Shown one piece after another: positions 40,491 through 48,763 of a DNA stretch of 64,000 nt. A program made the translations under genes and the position numbers. The notes under the pieces are model-generated. The model was not told the DNA's origin. It made no database searches and saw only the letters and a program-made list of their open reading frames with translations. Source of the DNA: Myceligenerans salitolerans. GTDB taxonomy: Bacteria; Actinomycetota; Actinomycetes; Actinomycetales; Cellulomonadaceae. Numbering within the stretch: position 1 is the stretch's first letter; each line of letters opens with the position of its first letter. Location of the stretch: positions 62,001-126,000 of the forward strand of contig NZ_JAFMPK010000044.1 in NCBI RefSeq assembly GCF_017349295.1, written 5' to 3'.

Positions 40491-41612
40491 TCAATCAACC
40501 ATGCCGGGCTCCGGCGCGCCAGAGGTAACACCCGCCACCAGCTGCGCAGGCGCAGCCCCGGTGCCGTCCGCCTCGAAACGCGTCCTGGGCAGCGACCCGA
40601 GCGACTCCCGCTGGACCCAGGCCACGATCTCCTCGCGCACCAGGCACCGCAGGTTCCACAGATCATCGCCGTCGCGCGCGCTGACACATGCCCGGACCCG
40701 GATCGTCCCGCCCGTCGCGTCGGTGACCTGCAAGCTCTGCGCGCGGCCGTCCCACAACGATGTCGCGGAGACGATCCTGCCCAGTTCCGACCGCAGAGGC
40801 TCGAGCGGCGTGCGGAAGTCGAGGTCGAACTCCACCGTGCCGAGCAGTTCCGACGACGTACGCGTCCAGTTCTCGTACGGCTGCTCCGTGAAGTAGGTGC
40901 ACGGCAGGATCAGCCGTCGATCGTCCCAGACGTGCACCACCACGTAGGCGAGGGTGATGTCCTCGATCCGGCCCCACTCCCCCTCGACCACCACCACGTC
41001 CCCGACGTGGATGCGGTTGGTGAACGCCACCTGGATACCGGCGAACACGTTCCCGAGCGCGCTCTGGGCGGCGAGGGCGGCCACGATCGACACCAGTCCG
41101 GCGGACGCCAGCAGGCTCGCGCCCACGGTGCGCGCGCCGTCGAAGGTCATCAGGATGCCGGCGACGGCGAGAACGCTGATGACACCCACCGTGATGCGCC
41201 GCAGCATCATCACCTGCGTGCGAAGCTTGCGCACCTCCCGCCAGTCGTGCACGCCCTTGCGGATGCGCGCATAGGCACGCTCCTCCAGGACGAACGCGCA
41301 GTTCCCGATCAGCCACGCACCGGTCACGATGACCGCCGGGACCACGAGGTGCTGGACGACGGGGAACCATTCCTCCCCGGCGTAGCCCGACATGTTCAGC
41401 GCGATCCACGCGGCCACCACGAGCAGGGTGGCGCGTACGGGGTTGCGAAGCCGCTGAGCGATCTCCCGCGCGATCTCGCTGCGCCTGCCGATGCGGCGCA
41501 CCAGCCAGGCGAAGACACCCGTCAACAGGTAGGCGGCGACGGCTGCCCCCGCCATCCACGCAACGGTCTCGAGCAGCCCTGCCGCATCGTCCACGACCTC
41601 GTCCACTGCCAT
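40491..41612 (-). CDS. Mechanosensitive ion channel, MscS family
   Basis: A 373-residue membrane channel with four to five helices. The pore-lining helix ASLLASAGLVSIVAALAAQSALGNVFAGIQVAFT is followed by the MscS beta domain (RIHVGDVVVVEGEWGRIEDITLAYV) and an alpha/beta C-terminus. It has the YnaI/MscS-like extended type. Start at ATG 41612. It heads a pair with the M4 protease gene 5 bp downstream, and is 48 bp after the ABM gene, so the three may be one transcript. Confidence 0.92.
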   Translation of the reverse strand: MAVDEVVDDAAGLLETVAWMAGAAVAAYLLTGVFAWLVRRIGRRSEIAREIAQRLRNPVRATLLVVAAWIALNMSGYAGEEWFPVVQHLVVPAVIVTGAWLIGNCAFVLEERAYARIRKGVHDWREVRKLRTQVMMLRRITVGVISVLAVAGILMTFDGARTVGASLLASAGLVSIVAALAAQSALGNVFAGIQVAFTNRIHVGDVVVVEGEWGRIEDITLAYVVVHVWDDRRLILPCTYFTEQPYENWTRTSSELLGTVEFDLDFRTPLEPLRSELGRIVSATSLWDGRAQSLQVTDATGGTIRVRACVSARDGDDLWNLRCLVREEIVAWVQRESLGSLPRTRFEADGTGAAPAQLVAGVTSGAPEPGMVD

Positions 41613-41660
41613 GCCCCTACTGTGACGCGCAATGCGCATTCCGCGCAAAGCTCTGCCGCG

Positions 41661-42227
41661 TCACCTAGGGGCGTGCAGCCAGCCGTGCAGACGGCGTGTC
41701 ACCCAGGGAAGCACCCAGTACGCCATGACCGGCGTCAGGACAAGCGTGGAGACCAGTACACGGAGCACGAGCGGGACGCCGGCCCACCCGGGGACGAACT
41801 GCGAGGACAGCCAGGTGAAGAGCAGGTTCACCGGGAAGAACCCGAGCCAGATGCTCGTGGCCTGCTTCCAGCGCGGCGGCGCCGGGACGGCGTCGTCGGC
41901 CCGTACCGGGTCGTCGAACCAGCCTTCGATCCCGGTCCGGCGCTCGACGCGGCGCTCCTCCACGATCCCGGCACCGCGCGCCAGCCACCTGCCACGTTCC
42001 TCGGACCGTTCCCACGCGTCCAGGCGCGCCTCGTCCGCGAACCGGTAGAGCATGAACCAGTCGCTCGACCCCTCCGCAGCCCGGACCCATCCGGAGCCCA
42101 GGAACCCGTCCCAGCGGTTGGCGAGGTTGACGCCGTCCTGCACCCAGCGCGTCACCTCGGGCACGTTCTCGGGGCTCACGACACGGTGGATCGAGACGGT
42201 CACCGGGACGGTCGGGGTGTGGTCCAT
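41661..42227 (-). CDS. Antibiotic biosynthesis monooxygenase-domain membrane protein
   Basis: A 188-residue protein. The N-terminal ABM-like ferredoxin-fold domain (about 8-100) has VTVSIHRVVSPENVPEVTRWVQD and WFMLYRFADEARLDAWERS. Two hydrophobic segments follow (about 120-140 and 150-175). This ABM plus two-helix form is a known family of unassigned function. The acidic/Trp-rich linker (IEGWFDDP) is typical. It is the probable first gene of the ABM-mscS-M4 group. Confidence 0.85.
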   Translation of the reverse strand: MDHTPTVPVTVSIHRVVSPENVPEVTRWVQDGVNLANRWDGFLGSGWVRAAEGSSDWFMLYRFADEARLDAWERSEERGRWLARGAGIVEERRVERRTGIEGWFDDPVRADDAVPAPPRWKQATSIWLGFFPVNLLFTWLSSQFVPGWAGVPLVLRVLVSTLVLTPVMAYWVLPWVTRRLHGWLHAPR

Positions 42228-42761
42228 GCCCAGCAGTGAACGACGACGGCGGGCCGTCGGCCCGTCGGCGGCGGCACGCCGGGAAACCCTGTCTCGCCAT
42301 GCGGACGCCTGTGGCGGGGGTCACCACGCGTTCGGCGCGGACAGCGCGGCACGCCTGGGACGCACGCCACACCCGTCCGGCCGAGGCATCACTTGTGCCC
42401 CGACCTTCACGGCGGTTCCACCGGATGCCTACTGACTTTGTGACCAATATCGCGGCCGAACGTGGTTGCCCGCGCCCGGCCTTCCCTCACCATTGATGGG
42501 TCGCCGATACCGGCGCGGGCCCGAGACCCGCCGTGCGAGCCACCCCGGCCGCACGAGAACCGGTGTGGACACGAGACTCCGCCCGACCCCCAGGGCCGCG
42601 TGAGTCCACCGGGCGACGTGCCGTGGGCCTTGTCCGACGACGAGCGCACGCCAGGGCACCCAGACAAGAGCATCGGCGTGCGCACGAGTCCGCCCCCGCG
42701 GGGAACTCCCCCTCACGGACCCGCTCCCCAGCAGCACGCCGCCGCACGAACGGAATGCCGC
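42228..42761. other. Intergenic region, ABM gene and VanY-type gene
   Basis: A 534-bp divergent gap. No family-like small gene, tRNA, clear hairpin or riboswitch core was seen. No ribosome site lies before the GTG at 42762. Confidence 0.5.
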
Positions 42762-43940
42762 GTGAAGCACCCCCACTCCGCCACCGCACACCCGGTCACA
42801 CACCCCGTCGCCCGGTGCACCGCGTTCGCCGCGGTCGTCGCGATCGGCGCTCTGAGCATGAGCGCACCGGCCGCCGCTTCCCCGGTGGCGACGACGCCGG
42901 ACGGCGTCGCCGCGCCGACCACACGAACCGGTCCCGGGACCACGGACATACCTTCGGCGACGCTCGCCGACGGGCCCGGGGCCCTGGACGCCAGAACCGA
43001 ACGAGCCCTCGCCGACGCCACCAGTGCGCTCGTCCAGGCACAGCACCTCACCGAGGCGACCGACATGGGAGCCAAGAGGGCCCGGCGCATCGAGACCGCC
43101 GCCGCGGAGGTGCGTGAACTCGTGGTCACCGCCACCGCGGTCTCAGCCGAGGGCACACTCGCCGCCTCGGCGGCGGCCGCGCTCGCGGACCGCACCGAAC
43201 GGGCCTCGCGCACCCAGGAGCGCTCGCCCGTCCCCGGCGACGCCCGACGGGCTGACGACGCCGATCCGGCGAACACGGAGGTCTCCGCGGCGCACCTCAC
43301 CGAGGCGACCGAGACGCTGTCAGGTCTCCTGAGGGCGCCGGCCGGCCACACCGTCTCCAAGGTCGTTCCCGGCCCGAGCAAGAAGGAGATCGCCGCACAG
43401 AAGGCCGCAGCGCGCGCCAAGGCCGAGGCGAAAGCCGCCGCGAAGGCGGCGAAGGCTGCCGCGAAGGCCGAGGCGAAGGCCCGGGCGCGGGCGCAGGCCG
43501 ACCGGAAACAGGCTGCGGCCCTCGCGGCCCGGGCGACGAAGCACGGGAACGGCCGGATCCCGTCGAACCTGCTCTGCGACCTGTCATTCGCCCCCGGTGA
43601 GGAGCTGCGGTGCGATGCCGCGATGGCGATCGAGAAGCTCAACGCCGCGTTCCGGGCCGCCTTCGGGCGCAACCTGACGGTCAACGACTCCTACCGGTCG
43701 TACGCCGACCAGGTGGCGGTCGCGGCGACGATGGGCGCACTGGCAGCCCCGCCGGGAACGTCGAACCACGGGCTGGGGCAGGCGATCGACCTGGGCGGTG
43801 GCATCTCGACCTTCGGATCGGCCGAGTATCGGTGGATGGCCGCGAACGCCGGGAAGTTCGGCTGGATCCATCCGGCGTGGGCGGAGCCCGGTGGCTCCAA
43901 GCCCGAGGCCTGGCACTGGGAGTACGGCACCGGGGCCTGA
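42762..43940 (+). CDS. Exported M15B D,D-carboxypeptidase-like protein with Ala/Lys-rich coiled coil
   Basis: A 392-residue exported protein. A signal peptide (about 1-45) ends APAAASPVAT. A helical region (about 55-190) is followed by an Ala/Lys/Glu/Arg-rich stretch (about 205-255, KKEIAAQKAAARAKAEAKAA and following) predicted as coiled coil. The C-terminal M15B/VanY domain (about 270-392) has SYRSYADQVAVA, TSNHGLGQAIDLG and a terminal EAWHWEYG carrying the zinc-binding His and Asp residues. Likely role: trimming cell-wall peptides. The GTG at 42762 gives a complete signal peptide; no ribosome site is visible. Confidence 0.87.
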   Translation: MKHPHSATAHPVTHPVARCTAFAAVVAIGALSMSAPAAASPVATTPDGVAAPTTRTGPGTTDIPSATLADGPGALDARTERALADATSALVQAQHLTEATDMGAKRARRIETAAAEVRELVVTATAVSAEGTLAASAAAALADRTERASRTQERSPVPGDARRADDADPANTEVSAAHLTEATETLSGLLRAPAGHTVSKVVPGPSKKEIAAQKAAARAKAEAKAAAKAAKAAAKAEAKARARAQADRKQAAALAARATKHGNGRIPSNLLCDLSFAPGEELRCDAAMAIEKLNAAFRAAFGRNLTVNDSYRSYADQVAVAATMGALAAPPGTSNHGLGQAIDLGGGISTFGSAEYRWMAANAGKFGWIHPAWAEPGGSKPEAWHWEYGTGA

Positions 43941-43990
43941 GCTCCGGGCCGGCGCCCGGCGTCCCGTTCCTGCCGGTCCTGCGGGGTTCC

Positions 43991-44030
43991 TGCCGGCCGT
44001 CCGGGGCGCCTGCCGGCCGTCCGGGGCGCC
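43991..44030. repeat. Perfect tandem duplication of 20 bp
   Basis: TGCCGGCCGTCCGGGGCGCC occurs twice back to back (43991-44010 and 44011-44030), with a diverged copy just before. It is GC-rich and lies in the short gap between convergent genes; probably slippage. Confidence 0.85.
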
Positions 44031-44040
44031 GCGCGGCGTC

Positions 44041-44394
44041 TCACGCCCAGCCGAGCTCGTGGAGGCGTTCGTCGTCGATCCCGAAGTGATGCGCGATCTC
44101 GTGCACCACGGTCACCGCCACCTCCTCCGCCACCTCTTCCCGCGTCTCGCAGACGGCCAGCGTGGGATTCCGGAAGATCGTGATGCGGTCCGGCAACGAT
44201 CCCGCGGCCCAGTGGTGGTCGCGCTCCGTGAGCGGCACGCCCTCGTAGAGCCCCAGCAGTCCGGGGTCCTCGGCCGGTGCGTCGTCCTCGACGAGCACGA
44301 CGACGTTGTCCATCTGGGCCGCCAGGTCCTGCGGAACCAGGTCGAGGCCCTCGCTGACGGCGTCCTCGAACTCATCGCGTGTCATCTCCACCAC
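44041..44394 (-). CDS. Zincin-like metallopeptidase family protein
   Basis: A 117-residue small metalloprotease-like protein (DUF1025 type). The motif is TVVHEIAHHFGIDDERLHELGW, with His-Glu-x-x-His and a third ligand further on. The family start (MTRDEFEDAVSEGLDLVPQDLAAQMDNVVVLVED) is near the N-terminus. I placed the start at the GTG at 44394; the GTG at 44391 or the ATG at 44385 are possible. It faces the VanY-type gene. Function unknown. Confidence 0.85.
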   Translation of the reverse strand: MVEMTRDEFEDAVSEGLDLVPQDLAAQMDNVVVLVEDDAPAEDPGLLGLYEGVPLTERDHHWAAGSLPDRITIFRNPTLAVCETREEVAEEVAVTVVHEIAHHFGIDDERLHELGWA

Positions 44395-44541
44395 GGGCCC
44401 ATCATGACCGACGCGGGCACCAGGTGCGCCGCTCGCGGCAGGCCCGGGCCGGTCGACCAGGCCCCGCGGGTCCGCCGCGCGCGGACGGTGAGTATCCGAC
44501 GTCGGGCTCCGGACCGTCGGCCGTGACGTGACGGACATGAC

Positions 44542-44570
44542 GTGGACGCACGCCGTGACGCCTGTAGACT
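44542..44570 (+). promoter_or_regulatory. tRNA-Glu promoter
   Basis: GTGGAC (44542-44547) and TAGACT (44565-44570) with a 17-bp spacer, 11 bp before tRNA-Glu. Confidence 0.6.
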
Positions 44571-44581
44571 TTCCGCGTCCA

Positions 44582-44654
44582 GCCCCCATCGTCTAGCGGC
44601 CTAGGACCCCGCCCTTTCACGGCGGTAGCACGGGTTCGAATCCCGTTGGGGGTA
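44582..44654 (+). tRNA. tRNA-Glu (TTC)
   Basis: Acceptor GCCCCCA with TGGGGGT, anticodon stem CCGCC/GGCGG around CTTTCAC (anticodon TTC), T arm CGGG-TTCGAAT-CCCG. CCA is not encoded. Confidence 0.97.
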
Positions 44655-44810
44655 CGAGGAGAGGCAAAACTCCTGGTCAGCCCGAGTCTTGCTCGGTGTG
44701 AGCCACGCCATCGTCACCGGGTCGGGATTCAATTTCCGGATCGGACACCGCGTGGGTTAGGCTTCTCTCGGTTCGCACGGCGGACCACCTCGGTCGCAGT
44801 ACGCGACCAT

Positions 44811-44884
44811 GGCCCTGTAGCGCAGTTGGTTAGCGCGCCGCCCTGTCACGGCGGAGGTCGCGGGTTCAAGTCCCGTCAGGGTCG
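44811..44884 (+). tRNA. tRNA-Asp (GTC)
   Basis: Acceptor GGCCCTG with CAGGGTC, anticodon stem CCGCC/GGCGG around CTGTCAC (anticodon GTC), T arm GCGGG-TTCAAGT-CCCGT, discriminator G. CCA is not encoded. Confidence 0.97.
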
Positions 44885-44948
44885 CGCTTGATCGCCCGGT
44901 ATCGTCGGTCACGACGCACCGGGCTTTCGCGCACGGCGCCAGCGCCAC

Positions 44949-45021
44949 GGCTCTGTAGCTCAGTTGGTAGAGCGTTCGACTGAAAATCGAAAGGTCACCG
45001 GATCGACGCCGGTCGGAGCCA
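44949..45021 (+). tRNA. tRNA-Phe (GAA)
   Basis: Acceptor GGCTCTG with CGGAGCC, anticodon stem TTCGA/TCGAA around CTGAAAA (anticodon GAA), T stem ACCGG/CCGGT with loop ATCGACG, which has A where T54 is usual. CCA is not encoded. Confidence 0.95.
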
Positions 45022-45030
45022 CCGTCACCT

Positions 45031-45061
45031 CGCGGGCCAGGGACTCAGTCCCTGGCCCGCG
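45031..45061 (+). terminator. Terminator after the tRNA cluster
   Basis: A perfect 14-bp stem (CGCGGGCCAGGGAC with its complement) and a TCA loop, nine bases after tRNA-Phe. Confidence 0.9.
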
Positions 45062-45496
45062 ACGCGTTGCGGACGTGCCGCGTGGGCGGCCGAAGGCATG
45101 GCGCGGAAGTGAAACCCTCGCAGCCGCGCGACCGGCGACCTCAGGGAACCTCATTCGAGTGGTCCATTGGCGATTCGGCAACCATGGACGCACGGCGCGC
45201 TTCCGTCACCGGCCATTACCTCGTCGATGCGGACGAAACTTCCTGAGAGTGTCAGAACAAGGGCGAGCGGGCCCGATCAGGCTGCCTCAAGAGTTGGTCG
45301 GTCGTCCAACAACTTCACGACCATACCGCCACATTGCCTCCACATTGCGCGTGTCACACGTGGTCCCGGCGACGCAATCCGCGCCGCGCCGCCTTCTGGA
45401 ATTGCCCTGCGCCTCCCCTGCGGGTTGAGTTGACCTCAGCAGATGCGCGGCAGGTGACCGCAGACCCGCGGCAGCACCGCGTCCGGGGAGGGGCAC
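45062..45496. other. Intergenic region before the holin-like gene
   Basis: 435 bp with no gene recognised. CCACATTGC occurs twice, 11 bp apart (45329 and 45340). GGGGAGGGG just before the ATG at 45497 is the ribosome site. Confidence 0.5.
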
Positions 45497-45925
45497 ATGA
45501 GCCAGGACACCATGGGTGGCACGCCACCACACGAGCGGCCGACGTCGCTCGGCGGCCTTGTCGAGCACATCAGCGAGCAGGCGTCGCGCCTCGTGCGCGC
45601 CGAGATCGCGCTCGCGAAGGCCGAACTCACCGACAAGGCCATGAAGTCCGGGATCGGGATCGGACTGTTCGTCGGCGCGCTCGTGGTGCTGCTGTACGGG
45701 ATCGGCGTACTACTTCTCGCGGCCGTGTACGGCCTGGGCACCGTATGGCCGCTCTGGCTGGCGGCCCTCGCCGTGGGCGGCTTCCTGGTGCTCGTCACCC
45801 TGATCCTGGCTCTGGTCGGCCAAGCCCTTCTGAAGAAGGGCACGCGCAAGCCGGACAGCGTGCAGCGCATCAAGGACGACGTCTCGACGATCCGCACGGG
45901 CATCCAGGAAGGGCTGCAGCGATGA
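45497..45925 (+). CDS. Phage-holin-family (superfamily III) membrane protein
   Basis: A 142-residue protein. An amphipathic N-terminal part (SLGGLVEHISEQASRLVRAEIALAKAELTDKA) is followed by two hydrophobic helices (about 52-80 and 85-110) and a basic tail. This matches the putative actinobacterial holin superfamily III. Such genes are common in actinobacterial chromosomes outside prophages, usually next to DUF3618 genes as here (ATGA overlap). A role in envelope stress is possible; lysis is not implied. Confidence 0.88.
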   Translation: MSQDTMGGTPPHERPTSLGGLVEHISEQASRLVRAEIALAKAELTDKAMKSGIGIGLFVGALVVLLYGIGVLLLAAVYGLGTVWPLWLAALAVGGFLVLVTLILALVGQALLKKGTRKPDSVQRIKDDVSTIRTGIQEGLQR

Positions 45926-46257
45926 GCACCGAGGACAGGACTGAGCGCACGCTTTCCAAGGAAGAGCTCGAGGCGGAGGTGCTGCGCACGCGTGCCGAGC
46001 TCGCCGCGACGATCGACGAGCTGACGCTCAGGATCAATCCCGCGCATCAGGCGCAGCGGCTGGCCCGAAGCGCGAGGCAGGCCGCTGCCGGGGCGGGGAA
46101 CCGAGCGGCAGGAGCCCTGCACCGGGACAAGAGGAGCCCGGTGTCTGAGGGACACCGGGCTCGAAACACCAAGCTTCTCGTGGGCACCACGCTGGGCCTC
46201 GCGGCCCTGGGTGCGGTCACGATCGCTGTGGTGGTCCTGCGGCGCGCGCGGGGCTGA
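45922..46257 (+). CDS. DUF3618 family membrane protein
   Basis: A 111-residue protein. The N-terminus SKEELEAEVLRTRAELAATIDELTLRINP is the DUF3618 signature, followed by a basic stretch and one C-terminal helix (about 83-105) and RRARG. Its ATG overlaps the TGA of the holin-like gene. Function unknown; it probably partners its neighbour at the membrane. Confidence 0.9.
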   Translation: MSTEDRTERTLSKEELEAEVLRTRAELAATIDELTLRINPAHQAQRLARSARQAAAGAGNRAAGALHRDKRSPVSEGHRARNTKLLVGTTLGLAALGAVTIAVVVLRRARG

Positions 46258-46307
46258 ACTGGGGCAGCACCCGGCGCGCCGTCACCACCGCCTGCCGAAC
46301 GCGTCGG

Positions 46308-46517
46308 CTATGCGTCGGAGTCGTCGGGACTCTCGGCCGCTGCACCCAGCAGCGCCCGAACCTCGGACTCCTTGTACCGGCGGTGTCCACCGAGCGTGCG
46401 GATCGAAGAAAGCTTTCCCGCCTTTGCCCAACGCGTAACCGTCTTGGGGTCTACACGGAACAAGCTCGCTACCTCGGCAGGCGTGAGCAGGACCTCGGAT
46501 TCTCCGTGGATGGACAT
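46308..46517 (-). CDS. bldC: BldC-family MerR-like regulator
   Basis: A 69-residue DNA-binding protein consisting almost only of a winged helix: LLTPAEVASLFRVDPKTVTRWAKAGKLSSIRTLGGHRRYKESEVRALL. This is the near-invariant BldC core known from Streptomyces, where it delays development; in unicellular relatives the role is less clear. The ATG at 46517 has GGAGGAGG upstream. It is convergent with the DUF3618 gene. Confidence 0.93.
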   Translation of the reverse strand: MSIHGESEVLLTPAEVASLFRVDPKTVTRWAKAGKLSSIRTLGGHRRYKESEVRALLGAAAESPDDSDA

Positions 46518-47051
46518 CCCTGCACCTCCTCCGGAACGGCGCCGGCCCTGGCGGCACCAGGTTCTTGACGGCTCCCGCTCTCTCACCATTGTTAGCAGCA
46601 AACAGGATTTAGGCGACTTGAGCGCGGACTCATTTCGCTCACATTCTCCGACGCGTCTCTCCGCAACGGAGCGCCCAACGACGCAACCATAGCGCGAGGA
46701 CCCGGTGAGTTAGCGATTCGTCATCATTTGTCGCCATCTTCCACCACCATCAAGCATCACCTGCCCACGACGCGCCGACGGGGCACAGTTCGCGACGCGC
46801 GAACACCCCCGCGTCATGTCGGTCACGACACACGACGACGCTGCGTCAGGTCGGCACGTCCGGCGTCTTCCGCGCCGTCCCGCTGTGAATGGTGCCGAAG
46901 ATCACCGGCGCATCGGACGAATCACACGTGCAGACTGGAGGAAACCGCGTACAACCATGTACCGTTAGAGCCTGGACAGATCAAGCACACTCCGGGGCCG
47001 CACGTCTGTTGCACGTAGCCGCCCCGCTCCTACGTTGAGGGGGTCGGAGCC
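46518..47051. other. Intergenic region, bldC and DUF3073 gene
   Basis: A 534-bp divergent gap with lower GC than its neighbours. On the plus strand TTGCAC (47009-47014) and TACGTT (47031-47036), 16 bp apart, could be the DUF3073 promoter, with GGAG before the start. No small gene was recognised. The length and base composition suggest a complex promoter for bldC, as in Streptomyces. Confidence 0.5.
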
Positions 47052-47282
47052 ATGGGCCGCGGCCGTCAGAAGGCAAAGCAGACCAAGGTTGCTCGAGCGC
47101 TGAAGTACTACAGCCCTGAGACCAACTACCACGCCCTCGAGCAGGAGCTCCGAGGCGGGAAGTCCCACACGGATGTGGTGACGGACGACTCCCGCTGGGA
47201 CGCCGCCGAGGGCGAGGACTACGACAATCGCTACGCCGACTGGGCTGACTTCGACGATTCGAACGAGCGCCGAGAACACTGA
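47052..47282 (+). CDS. DUF3073 family protein
   Basis: A 76-residue, highly conserved actinobacterial protein. It has a basic N-terminus (MGRGRQKAKQTKVARALKYYSPETNY) and an acidic C-terminus (YDNRYADWADFDD). Function unknown. In many actinobacteria it neighbours bldC and purM, as here. Confidence 0.93.
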   Translation: MGRGRQKAKQTKVARALKYYSPETNYHALEQELRGGKSHTDVVTDDSRWDAAEGEDYDNRYADWADFDDSNERREH

Positions 47283-47572
47283 CTCAGAGTTCGCGCGCCT
47301 GATCGTCGGCCACCCCAGTATCGGACAGCCCAGCCACAACGGTGAGCGGGCTGGAGCGCCGCCCTGGTTGCGGCTTCCTCCCCCATGATGCCCCGAGTGG
47401 GTACACAAGTGGGTTCTCTCCCTGACGGGAGCAGGCGGGATGTGTCCTCGTGGACCGTCCCGCCTTGTCGTGTCCTGCGAACCGGGCCCCGAGGCCGCGG
47501 CGCAGGCGCACCCGAGCGGCCCCGGTCAGGCCACCGGGCCCTCGGTGTCGCACCCGGGGCACGCACCGCCGC

Positions 47573-48682
47573 TCACCGGTAGTCGTTCACCAGGCGCACC
47601 GCGCCGCCCCGCACACCCTTCGTGCCGCCCACCAGGTCCCCTGCCGATTCCGCGGCGGCGTCGGCGGCTTCGATCCGCCCGAGCTCCCACGCCGGGACAC
47701 CAAGCTCCTCGAGCCGTCGCAGAGCGGCGTCCGCCCCCGCCGCGTCGACCACGGCGACCATGCCGACACCGAGGTTGAGCGTGTTCTCGAGATCGCGACG
47801 GGGCACGCCGCCCAGCTCCCGCACCATCCGGAAGACTGCCGGTACTTCCCACGACGCCCGGTCCACGGTGGCCACCGTGCCGGCCGGCAGCACGCGCGCC
47901 AAGTTCGCCGCGAGGCCACCGCCGGTCACATGCGTGAAAGCGTGCACGCGCACCTCGCCGTCACCCGCGAGCGCCAGGACGTCGTTCGCGTACACCCGTG
48001 TGGGTTCCAGCAGTTCCTCACCGAGGGTGCGCCCGAGTTCCTCGACGTGTCGGTCCAGTTCCCACCCTGCGTGCCGGATGACGGCTCGGACGAGGGAGTA
48101 GCCGTTCGAGTGCAGACCGGAGGAGCCCATCGCGATCAGGACATCGCCCTCGCGTACCCGGTCGGGCCCCAGGACCTCGTCGGCCTCCACGATCCCGGTG
48201 GCGGCACCGGCGACGTCGTACTCGTCGGGCGCCAGGAGGCCGGGGTGTTCGGCCGTCTCGCCACCGACGAGAGCGGTGCCGGCCACCTCGCACGCCTGGG
48301 CGATCCCGCGCACGATGTCCGCGACACGTTCCGGGACCACCTTGCCCGTGGCGATGTAGTCGGTCATGAACAGCGGCTTCGCCCCCACGACCACGATGTC
48401 GTCCACGACCATCCCGACCAGGTCGAACCCGATGGTGTCGTGCTTGTCGAGCGCCTGTGCGATGGCCACCTTCGTGCCGACGCCGTCGGTGGACGTGGCG
48501 AGCAGCGGCTTCCGGTAGTCCCGGAACGCCGACACGTCGTAGAGTCCGGCGAACCCGCCCACGCCACCGAGCACGGCCGGCCCCTGGGTGCGACGCACGG
48601 CGTCCTTCATCAGCTCGACGGCCTTGTCGCCGGCTTCGGTGTCGACCCCTGCGGCCGCGTAGGTGAGCCCTTCGGATGTCAC
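47573..48682 (-). CDS. purM: Phosphoribosylformylglycinamidine cyclo-ligase
   Basis: AIR synthetase, fifth step of purine synthesis, 369 residues. Family segments: STDGVGTKVAIAQALDKHDTIGFDLV, GETAEHPGL, IAMGSSGLHSNGYSLVR, HVTGGGLAANLARVLP and NLGVGMVAVV. The start is the GTG at 48682, with GGAG six bases upstream. It lies 81 bp downstream of purF on the same strand, the usual purF-purM order in actinobacteria. The last about 25 residues are an Ala/Gly-rich tail. Confidence 0.97.
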   Translation of the reverse strand: MTSEGLTYAAAGVDTEAGDKAVELMKDAVRRTQGPAVLGGVGGFAGLYDVSAFRDYRKPLLATSTDGVGTKVAIAQALDKHDTIGFDLVGMVVDDIVVVGAKPLFMTDYIATGKVVPERVADIVRGIAQACEVAGTALVGGETAEHPGLLAPDEYDVAGAATGIVEADEVLGPDRVREGDVLIAMGSSGLHSNGYSLVRAVIRHAGWELDRHVEELGRTLGEELLEPTRVYANDVLALAGDGEVRVHAFTHVTGGGLAANLARVLPAGTVATVDRASWEVPAVFRMVRELGGVPRRDLENTLNLGVGMVAVVDAAGADAALRRLEELGVPAWELGRIEAADAAAESAGDLVGGTKGVRGGAVRLVNDYR

Positions 48683-48763
48683 TGGTACTCCATCACTGGT
48701 CAGGTCGGTGGTCCCGGTACGGCGGCGGGTCGTGGCACGACCCCGCGCCACGTCACGGTCGCC

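Noticed and set aside
44646-44891. Small open frames across the tRNA cluster
   Set aside because: They overlap tRNA-Glu and tRNA-Asp and have no family features.
45497-45925. Prophage lysis gene (holin)
   Set aside because: No phage structural, integrase or endolysin genes lie near; the holin superfamily III plus DUF3618 pair is an ordinary chromosomal pair in actinobacteria.
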